A DNA stretch of 64,000 bases from Numida meleagris. Its lineage: Eukaryota > Chordata > Aves > Galliformes > Numididae. Below the pieces are notes generated by a model. The model was not told the DNA's origin. It saw nothing but the letters and a program-made list of their open reading frames with translations, and ran no database searches. Of this stretch, positions 52,701-64,000 are shown piece by piece (positions within the stretch are counted from its first letter, which is position 1; the number at the start of each line of letters is the position of its first letter). The DNA is taken from contig NC_034411.1 of NCBI RefSeq assembly GCF_002078875.1, positions 50,031,938 through 50,095,937 of the forward strand, read 5' to 3'. The translations under genes were made by a program, and so were the position numbers.

Positions 52701-54381
52701 AGAAAGCAGGAGGTCAAATTTGATTTCAGCTGTCTTTCTTTAGATGTGAAAATTAAGATTATCTGTTCTTTAAACTTGCAGTGACTGTGAGAACAAGACT
52801 AACATTGTGAAGGTGATCCGTTCTATCCTGCGGGAGAATTTCAGACGTCACATAAAATGTGAGCTACCTCTGGAGAAAACCTGCAAAGATCGCTTCATCC
52901 CACTTAAGAACCGTGTGCCCGCAACAGCTAAACTGGGTAAGAAACAGGTTCTCAAAGGGAAAAATGAAGCCTGGAATCCAGAGTTGGCAGATGATTCACA
53001 GCTGTTAAAGCGGCTGTATGGTGCTGTGTGCCAGACCCACAAATTCCATTTCTTTTTCAGGCTGAGCAGTTGCAGTAGTTTCTCCACAACTCGGTGTATG
53101 ACAAGGGCTAGAGGAGATAAGCAAGCTTGCTGTCTCCCACTGTATTCTCGTGTTTGATTTGTCATTAGCTGTCATAAGGGAAGACTTACTAAGGCCCAAT
53201 TTTGGTGGTTAGAAGCAGACTCCCTCTGGTGTGCAGAATATTGTGTTCTTTCCTCTGGGTTCTCTCTAGTGTCTCATCCCGGCTAACGTTTAAAGCTAAA
53301 ACAAATAACAGAAGACAGGGCACCTGTTTCTTTCCATGTTCTTAACCTGCATCCCAGCACATACCCTAATTACTTAAGCACAAGCTTCAGACCTTTTATC
53401 TACTAGTTGGCTACTACTGTTTCTAGTTCTCTATGTGTTCAGTTGACTAAAATTCCCATTACATCGCAGGGACAGTTCAACTCACGTCTCCAACTTGGCC
53501 CATATGTACATATGTGTATATATATATACATATGTATATACACTGCACATAAAGGCAAGCATATTACTCCAGATGAGGTAAAAGTAAAAAAATCTGATGC
53601 TTAATTAAACTGTTGGTATCAGAATGCTGACACAGCTGACCTCAGATGAGACTATGTACACTGTGACTGGAAGGGGGTTGTTGAGATGGACAGTATAACC
53701 AGATGTTTGGATGAGAAGGTAACTGCCTTCTTCTTCTGCACAGCTTCCACAAGGTCCTTGAAGGTACTGAAGAATTCGCCCAGCAGCGAGTGGAATGGTG
53801 ACCAGGGGAAGGGCACCTTCCAGGACTCTGATGAGTGCAGCCTGAGCAGCAGCACCCAGAGCAGCAGCTGTAACACCACAGAGAGCATACAGGAGCCCAA
53901 AACTTCATTTCCTGATCAACACGTACAGAGCTGTGCCTCTGACTTCTCCAATGCTCTCGTCAAAGAATCTGATATTCTCAGTGATGATGATGACGACTAT
54001 CAGAACCTAAAGAAGGGCAGCCCTACTAAAGACATTGAAATTCAGTTCCAACGGCTGAAGATTTCTGAGGAACCCAATACTGACTCCGAACGAGATCAAG
54101 CTGCAGAAAAGGAGGAAGGAGATGATTTCAAGCTGGGAGAACATCCGAAGCTGGTACGTGGCCATTTCTGCCCAGTGAAGCGAAAAGTAAACAGCACAAA
54201 GCGTAACAGGGGGACTTTAATGGCAATGCAGGAACGTCACCAGTCCCTTGACAGCCACTCTGATGCTGCAAACTTGGACCTGAACTCTATTTTGGAGAGG
54301 GAATTTAGCGTCCAGAGTTTAACATCTGTAGTTAATGAGGACTGTTTTTATGAAGCTGGGGAGAGGCATGGGAAATCCTAG
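721..54381 (+). CDS. TIAM2: TIAM2, 3' part of gene (18 coding exons, 918 aa to stop)
   Basis: Rac-specific guanine nucleotide exchange factor acting at the plasma membrane and cytoskeleton. Exons: 721-888, 3722-3832, 4298-4376, 5414-5506, 6464-6727, 23161-23264, 40087-40266, 42002-42070, 42447-42572, 44430-44538, 45152-45331, 46716-46834, 48535-48643, 50381-50439, 51268-51373, 52151-52238, 52782-52936, 53744-54381. All have AG acceptors and GT donors, phases agree throughout, and the joined length is 2757 nt, a multiple of three. Fragment domains: RBD about 1-90, PDZ about 94-185, DH about 310-530, PH about 540-690, acidic tail to 918. The DH helix with [18 protein letters not shown], the linker with [18 protein letters not shown] and the tail with DILSDDDDD identify the TIAM family. 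Similarity to human TIAM2, recalled from memory, is far closer than to TIAM1. The N-terminal part is outside the window. Confidence 0.96.
889..3721 (+). other. TIAM2: TIAM2 intron with a CR1 remnant
   Basis: 2.8-kb intron between the two RBD exons. It holds a truncated CR1 3' end (about 1350-1537). The rest is AT-rich with no other gene or element I can support. Confidence 0.85.
1350..1537 (+). mobile_element. CR1 LINE, 3' end fragment
   Basis: Diverged copy of the CR1 3' region in the plus orientation. It has the GGAATGGGCTGCCCAGGGAA and CCCTGGAGGTGTTCAAG blocks, then GGATGATCTTGTAGGTCTTTTCCAACC and a tail of ATTCTATGATTCCATGA. Truncated at the 5' side, as most CR1 copies are. It has no intact coding capacity. 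Confidence 0.9.
3722..3832 (+). CDS. TIAM2: TIAM2 exon: end of Ras-binding domain
   Basis: 37 codons in phase 0, [20 protein letters not shown] to YEYIVDQES, completing the RBD and leading to the PDZ domain. The acceptor (ttccttag) is clear. The 3' edge is less so: only a GTGACT donor at 3833 keeps the frame into the next exon. The GTGTGA donor two bases earlier would shift it into stops. The result carries residues IVDQES where I recall MQQQ in mammalian TIAM2. Confidence 0.85.
4298..4376 (+). CDS. TIAM2: TIAM2 exon: start of PDZ domain
   Basis: 26 codons plus one base. [20 protein letters not shown] opens the PDZ domain, which in the family binds C-terminal tails of syndecan, CASPR4 and neurexin-type receptors. 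Acceptor ttttccaacag and donor GTAAGT at 4377 are both strong. Confidence 0.93.
4688..4710. repeat. Poly-T homopolymer (23 bases)
   Basis: Uninterrupted T run inside an intron. No retroposed body is recognisable next to it. Confidence 0.9.
4729..4917. repeat. Minisatellite-like patch of nested direct repeats
   Basis: The 20-mer TACTACAGTACTTTGGTACT occurs exactly at 4751-4770 and 4805-4824, with further TACTACTAC and GTACT units between. The AGTACTTTGGTACT core is nearly palindromic. Further right, AATTCTGAC is repeated, and CTCTTATGCCTAAG occurs twice within about 35 bases (4880-4912). This suggests repeated local duplication. Confidence 0.8.
5414..5506 (+). CDS. TIAM2: TIAM2 exon: middle of PDZ domain
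   Basis: Completes the split glycine of the carboxylate-binding loop: the joined sequence reads [20 protein letters not shown], where FGFAV is the PDZ GLGF-type loop. It continues [14 protein letters not shown]. Donor GTATGT at 5507. Confidence 0.94.
6464..6727 (+). CDS. TIAM2: TIAM2 exon: end of PDZ domain and conserved linker
   Basis: Begins [20 protein letters not shown], the PDZ strand and second helix, then [16 protein letters not shown] closes the domain. After a Ser-rich loop comes the TIAM-specific linker [20 protein letters not shown], which ends at a GTAAGA donor (6728). The linker lies between PDZ and DH and is conserved across the family; its role is not evident from sequence. 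Confidence 0.95.
10762..10791. repeat. Poly-T homopolymer (30 bases)
   Basis: Long T run beside a GC-richer stretch (10630-10745). It could be the tail of a minus-strand retroposed sequence, but no body is recognisable. Confidence 0.85.
14688..14819 (+). mobile_element. CR1 LINE, internal fragment
   Basis: Diverged piece of the CR1 reverse transcriptase C-terminal region. It has GGGGCTGGAGAGCATCCCT, a 'ctaggggttctagttggcggcaa' relative and CAGCAGTGTGCCCTGG, all CR1 landmarks. Both ends are missing and the reading frame is broken. Confidence 0.7.
20384..20940 (+). mobile_element. CR1 LINE, 5'-truncated copy
   Basis: About 555 bases in plus orientation, from the GTGAGGGAGGTGATTATCCC block through CATCTGGACTACCGTGTCCAG, GAGGGAGTTGGGCTTGTTCAGC and GGGAGACCTCATTGCGAC to the end TTTTCCAACC plus ATTCTATGATTCTATGATT. 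Decayed and not coding. Confidence 0.95.
23161..23264 (+). CDS. TIAM2: TIAM2 isolated linker exon
   Basis: 104-bp exon encoding (D)[20 protein letters not shown] then [14 protein letters not shown]. It has a strong acceptor (ctctcaaatgcag) and GTAAGT donor (23265), and ends in phase 0. It links PDZ to DH and contains Ser/Thr-rich, potentially phosphorylatable sequence. It sits alone between introns of 16.4 and 16.8 kb, at the boundary between the long-form-specific half and the shared DH-PH half of the gene. Confidence 0.92.
30687..30893 (+). CDS. Candidate alternative terminal exon of TIAM2 (68 codons)
   Basis: Open frame after a CTGCAG acceptor-like site, ending in TAA. If it is spliced after the 23161-23264 exon (phase 0) the frame is kept, adding [16 protein letters not shown], an acidic stretch [13 protein letters not shown] and a hydrophobic end with VMAAFHFEM. 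The product would keep RBD and PDZ and lack DH and PH. The polypyrimidine tract is poor and no AATAAA follows closely (an ATTAAA lies near 31706). I do not recognise the peptide. It could equally be a chance open frame. Confidence 0.25.
   Translation: MKREACEEQYWLPQDMVSSASGDTFDFSDEGEESSLALPTLGLQRQPRLPAVQDVMAAFHFEMEGRDT
33812..33839. repeat. Perfect 10-bp inverted repeat, 8-base loop
   Basis: TATATGCCGC at 33812-33821 is the exact reverse complement of GCGGCATATA at 33830-33839. It contains CpGs in otherwise CpG-poor DNA and lies about 230 bases upstream of a TATA-like box. A possible dimeric factor site or structured element. Confidence 0.8.
34061..34074 (+). promoter_or_regulatory. TIAM2: Candidate TATA box of internal TIAM2 promoter
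   Basis: GCTATTTATAAAAA, with TATAAAAA at 34067-34074. This would place transcription start near 34095-34105, about 240 bases before the candidate start codon at 34343. The leader would carry an upstream ATG at 34116 (13 codons, ending 34157) and another at 34251 that overlaps the candidate coding start and ends at 34385. These would dampen translation or argue for a later start site. Confidence 0.35.
34343..34453 (+). CDS. TIAM2: Candidate alternative first coding exon of short TIAM2
   Basis: 37 codons from an ATG with A at -3, with an in-frame TGA just upstream (34331) that fixes the start. The frame runs to a GTGAGT donor (34454) in phase 0. The peptide starts [19 protein letters not shown], continues with a QQQAAAA run and ends [10 protein letters not shown]. 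It is basic and unlike random intron translation. Splicing to 40087 (phase 0) would give a 682-residue protein with DH, PH and tail but no RBD or PDZ. Local GC and CpG content is above that of surrounding DNA. The inference rests on open frame, phase and donor only. Confidence 0.45.
40087..40266 (+). CDS. TIAM2: TIAM2 exon: entry to DH domain
   Basis: 60 codons, phase 0 to 0, [20 protein letters not shown] onward. [20 protein letters not shown] leads into the first DH helix, [16 protein letters not shown] (conserved region 1). Downstream exons complete the GEF. An internal ATG at 40144 would start a 626-residue product beginning [14 protein letters not shown]. Human TIAM2S begins at the equivalent Met and, as I recall, has the same length. 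Donor GTAATA at 40267. Confidence 0.95.
40267..42001 (+). other. TIAM2: TIAM2 intron with CR1 tail
   Basis: 1.7-kb intron containing a minus-strand CR1 3' end (about 40880-41077). No gene seen. Confidence 0.85.
40880..41077 (-). mobile_element. CR1 LINE, 3' end fragment
   Basis: Minus-oriented CR1. The plus strand begins AGAATCATAGAATCATAG and AATGGCCTGGGTTGAAAAGG, followed by CCACGTCCAGCCTGGCCTTG. Compared with the copy at 42871 it lacks the short CCCCCTGGGCAA block between CATCCACAA and CCTGTTCCA, a small internal deletion. Confidence 0.95.
42002..42070 (+). CDS. TIAM2: TIAM2 exon: DH domain
   Basis: 23 codons, [20 protein letters not shown] then QDE. It encodes the end of helix 1 and the following loop of the DH domain. 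Acceptor tttcatgcag, donor GTAAGG at 42071. Confidence 0.94.
42447..42572 (+). CDS. TIAM2: TIAM2 exon: DH domain
   Basis: 42 codons, [20 protein letters not shown] then [20 protein letters not shown] and FR. The [16 protein letters not shown] helix is the second conserved helix of the Dbl homology fold. Donor GTAAAT at 42573. Confidence 0.95.
42871..43412 (-). mobile_element. CR1 LINE, 5'-truncated copy with pol C-terminus remnant
   Basis: Minus-oriented, with the (ATTCTATG)n-type tail at its left end. On the minus strand an open stretch (43141-42959) reads like the end of CR1 ORF2: [20 protein letters not shown], then [20 protein letters not shown]. Better preserved than the other copies here, suggesting a younger insertion. 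Truncated and not autonomous. Confidence 0.96.
43724..43765. repeat. Pyrimidine-rich (CCT)n tract
   Basis: Run of CTTCCTCCTCCTCCTCCTCC then CACCTCTTCCTCCCTC. It creates a spurious glycine/serine-rich open frame on both strands. Confidence 0.85.
44200..44312. repeat. TA/TG/CA-rich compound microsatellite
   Basis: Several TATATATATATA blocks interleaved with ACACACA and GTGTGTAT, including near-symmetric segments able to form cruciforms. Likely length-polymorphic. Confidence 0.92.
44430..44538 (+). CDS. TIAM2: TIAM2 exon: DH domain
   Basis: 36 codons plus one base, [20 protein letters not shown] then [16 protein letters not shown]. It corresponds to conserved region 2 of the DH domain. Acceptor gatttcag, donor GTAATT at 44539. 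Confidence 0.95.
45152..45331 (+). CDS. TIAM2: TIAM2 exon: catalytic core of DH domain
   Basis: 59 full codons. [20 protein letters not shown] leads to the signature helix [20 protein letters not shown] (conserved region 3), which in DH proteins contacts switch regions of Rac. The Gln and Lys of QRVLK, important for exchange in TIAM1, are present. No sign of decay. Donor GTAACT at 45332. Confidence 0.97.
45332..46715 (+). other. TIAM2: TIAM2 intron, no distinct element
   Basis: 1.4 kb of AT-rich intron. I see no repeat family, RNA gene or additional exon. Confidence 0.7.
46716..46834 (+). CDS. TIAM2: TIAM2 exon: end of DH domain
   Basis: (E)[20 protein letters not shown] then [19 protein letters not shown]. 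This is the long last DH helix, running into the DH-PH linker. Acceptor accttatag, donor GTAAGA at 46835. Confidence 0.95.
46835..48534 (+). other. TIAM2: TIAM2 intron with mariner relic
   Basis: 1.7-kb intron holding an internally deleted mariner element (47800-48335). The rest has no recognisable content. Confidence 0.85.
47800..48335 (+). mobile_element. Mariner (Galluhop-type) element, internally deleted
   Basis: 536-bp element with 29-bp terminal inverted repeats: left GGCTGCTCTGAAAGTAATGC then CTCCTATTT, right end the reverse complement with three differences. TA follows the right end (48336-48337); the left flank is AA, so the target duplication has mutated. Inside, frame-shifted remnants of a transposase N-terminus in plus orientation are visible ([39 protein letters not shown]). 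The catalytic DDD region is absent, so it could only be mobilised in trans. Confidence 0.9.
48535..48643 (+). CDS. TIAM2: TIAM2 exon: start of C-terminal PH domain
   Basis: 36 codons plus one base, [20 protein letters not shown] then [16 protein letters not shown]. First strands of the PH domain that packs on DH and supports exchange and membrane binding. Donor GTAAGT at 48644. Confidence 0.95.
48644..50380 (+). other. TIAM2: TIAM2 intron with 24-bp tandem duplication
   Basis: 1.7-kb intron. The only structured element seen is the perfect duplication at 49112-49159. It ends in a very strong polypyrimidine acceptor. Confidence 0.75.
49112..49159. repeat. Perfect 2 x 24-bp tandem duplication
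   Basis: The unit TACTATTAATCGTTTATTAC plus CTAA occurs at 49112-49135 and 49136-49159 with no difference. This suggests a recent event. Confidence 0.95.
50381..50439 (+). CDS. TIAM2: TIAM2 exon: PH domain, short exon
   Basis: 59-bp exon, (V)[19 protein letters not shown], a PH strand followed by a basic loop suited to phosphoinositide contact. Long T-tract acceptor; donor GTAAGT at 50440. Confidence 0.94.
51268..51373 (+). CDS. TIAM2: TIAM2 exon: PH domain
   Basis: 35 codons plus one base. After [20 protein letters not shown] comes [15 protein letters not shown]. The [13 protein letters not shown] strand is typical of the TIAM PH2 domain. Acceptor tttttgcag, donor GTAATT at 51374. Confidence 0.95.
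51374..52150 (+). other. TIAM2: TIAM2 intron, no distinct element
   Basis: Ordinary intron of 0.8 kb. Nothing beyond splice signals seen. Confidence 0.7.
52151..52238 (+). CDS. TIAM2: TIAM2 exon: PH domain
   Basis: (G)[20 protein letters not shown] then ETIFQLCS, ending in AG of a split serine codon. Encodes later PH strands. Acceptor ctatgcacag, donor GTAAGC at 52239. Confidence 0.95.
52782..52936 (+). CDS. TIAM2: TIAM2 exon: C-terminal helix of PH domain
   Basis: (S)[20 protein letters not shown] then [20 protein letters not shown], the PH domain's closing helix, and a basic stretch [11 protein letters not shown]. Donor GTAAGA at 52937. Reading through the donor stays open for about 70 codons, an accidental read-through. 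Confidence 0.95.
52937..53743 (+). other. TIAM2: Last TIAM2 intron
   Basis: 0.8-kb intron with a TA/CA-rich microsatellite at about 53508-53545. Nothing else recognised. Confidence 0.8.
53508..53545. repeat. TA-rich microsatellite
   Basis: TATGTGTATATATATATACATATGTATATACAC-like alternating purine-pyrimidine run, largely self-complementary. Confidence 0.85.
53744..54381 (+). CDS. TIAM2: TIAM2 last coding exon: acidic/serine-rich tail and stop
   Basis: 211 residues plus TAG at 54379-54381. Begins (A)[16 protein letters not shown], then Ser-rich [16 protein letters not shown], the acidic block [32 protein letters not shown], basic [20 protein letters not shown] and a conserved end [20 protein letters not shown]. 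Predicted disordered. ESDILSD is shared with TIAM1 as far as I recall, so it is probably a docking or phosphorylation site rather than neutral filler. The full tail is intact. Confidence 0.95.
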
Positions 54382-54938
54382 CTTTCTGAGCACTCTATTT
54401 AAAACGTTCATTTGAAGTCCACGTAGAATTCAACAAACTTATTTTGCTTTAAAACCAGTAAATTCATGGAAGCCACAGCAAAACTACTATCTGAATTTCT
54501 GCACTAGTACATTTTTTTTTCCACAAATACAGCTGTAAAGGATTCTTAAGTTATTTTAATTTATTGTGGATCAAAAATAGATTAAGTTTGCCAAGGTCTG
54601 TAAGTCAGTTCATCCCTTTCAAACAATTATTGGGATTATGTAGTATTCTTGGGGAGGGGAAGGACAGCCTTGTTAGTACTTTTAAGTTATGTGGAAAAGG
54701 TGCTAGTGAGCAGCAGAAGGAAATGCAGTGGGAAGTAGTGTAACAAAATGAGTTTTTCAATACCATGGGCATTTATTTTCTTTGGTTTTCATTTTTGCTT
54801 TATTTAAAGCAGAATTAAGTTATTTGAATGTGTTTTAGTGCACAACAGTGCAGAAATTTCATTTTTGTATGTTTCCAGATGCTGTTTATACTTTATATAT
54901 ATAGTGTAAATACAAAATCAAAGCTTGGCCTGTAATCT

Positions 54939-54961
54939 TTTATTTGACTGTATTTTTTATT
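54939..54961 (-). terminator. TFB1M: Candidate TFB1M polyadenylation signals
   Basis: Two AATAAA hexamers on the minus strand (TTTATT at 54939-54944 and 54956-54961) are the first after the TFB1M stop. This predicts a TFB1M 3'UTR of about 0.6 kb lying inside the TIAM2 3'UTR. Confidence 0.45.
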
Positions 54962-55441
54962 TTCTCTACCAGCCTGTACAGTAAAAGACAAGTATTGTAC
55001 TTAGCCATGTTTTCTACTTTTTATCATGCTGCTTTTCTCTTAAACTCCCAAGTTCTTTGCTTTTGTTGTATATGAGAAAGAGTATTAGCTGACCTTGAGG
55101 CAGTCTGTGCACTTTATCCTCCCATAAGCCAGTCACTTGAGTATATTTATACAAGGCTTTTGTTTTTTAAATTACTCTGCACAGAGGATTTTCCCAGATA
55201 AAAAGAGCATAAAACCCCAGACAACATCTTACATGCTACGAGTATGAAAAGCGTTTCTTATGTTGCAGTAATACACTCACATTCATACAAAATGTATCAT
55301 TTCAAAATTATTCCAACTTAATTATGTATCTCACAACATACCTTGTGCTGGGTGCGTGTTCTGTCCCCTGAAGTGAGAAGAACTGGTAGGCACATTGTAA
55401 GTGGACTGTCCTATAACTTTTGTCTACAGCTGAACAGAGCA

Positions 55442-55447
55442 AATAAA
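55442..55447 (+). terminator. TIAM2: Candidate TIAM2 polyadenylation signal
   Basis: AATAAA, the only canonical hexamer I found on the plus strand between the TIAM2 stop and the TFB1M coding end. It is followed by a modest T-rich downstream region (ctttttctgaagttatttctt). Confidence 0.5.
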
Positions 55448-55568
55448 ATAGGAAAGTCCCCTTCCCCACTTTTTCTGAAGTTATTTCTTCCATACCTGAA
55501 CAGATGTAAGAATACATAAATCAACACCTCTAGGTCAACAAGTTAAATCCCAATTCAGTCCACTGCAA

Positions 55569-64000
<8,432 letters not shown>

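Larger units (their letters stand above)
54382..55460 (+). other. TIAM2: TIAM2 3' untranslated region
   Basis: AT-rich sequence with several ATTTA-type motifs. The best plus-strand polyadenylation signal is AATAAA at 55442-55447, giving a 3'UTR of about 1.1 kb. A weaker CATAAA occurs near 55209. The exact end is not determined by sequence alone. Confidence 0.6.

Noticed and set aside
52807..53157. 116-codon frame
   Set aside because: It is the TIAM2 PH exon read through its donor into the intron, not a separate gene.

Overview
This is vertebrate, and very probably galliform bird (chicken-like), nuclear DNA. Three things support that. Short coding exons lie in long AT-rich introns. There are five CR1 LINE copies, four of them ending in the (ATTCTATG)n-type tail typical of birds. 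There is also a mariner element whose terminal repeats and transposase remnant resemble the galliform Galluhop family. The pairing of TIAM2 with TFB1M tail to tail matches the conserved amniote order (human 6q25).

Plus strand, 721-54381: the 3' part of TIAM2 (STEF), a Rac guanine nucleotide exchange factor. I resolved 18 coding exons that splice in frame to 918 residues plus a TAG stop. In order they encode the Ras-binding domain (exons at 721 and 3722), a PDZ domain (4298-6727), a conserved linker (6464-40266), the catalytic DH domain (40087-46834), the second PH domain (48535-52936) and a low-complexity acidic C-terminal tail (last exon, 53744-54381). The first PH, coiled-coil and start of the gene lie to the left of the window. 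Two giant introns (6728-23160 and 23265-40086) flank one 104-bp exon and separate the RBD-PDZ half from the tightly clustered DH-PH half.

Minus strand, 58248-55569: the last two coding exons of TFB1M, a mitochondrial 12S rRNA dimethyltransferase. Its other exons lie to the right of the window. The two genes converge, and their 3' untranslated regions probably overlap between about 54.9 and 55.5 kb.

The most interesting signal is inside the 16.8-kb intron. A block at about 33.8-34.45 kb has a perfect 10-bp inverted repeat, a TATA-like box and a GC-richer stretch. It ends in a short open reading frame (34343-34453, 37 codons) that stops exactly at a strong GTGAGT donor in phase 0, the phase needed to join the DH-containing exon at 40087. 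It looks like an internal promoter and coding first exon for a short DH-PH-only TIAM2. Independently, an internal ATG at 40144 would give a 626-residue product, the length I recall for human short TIAM2 (TIAM2S). A second candidate exon at 30687-30893 could end a long RBD-PDZ-only form early. The remaining sequence is intronic, with CR1 copies, the mariner relic, microsatellites and a small minisatellite.
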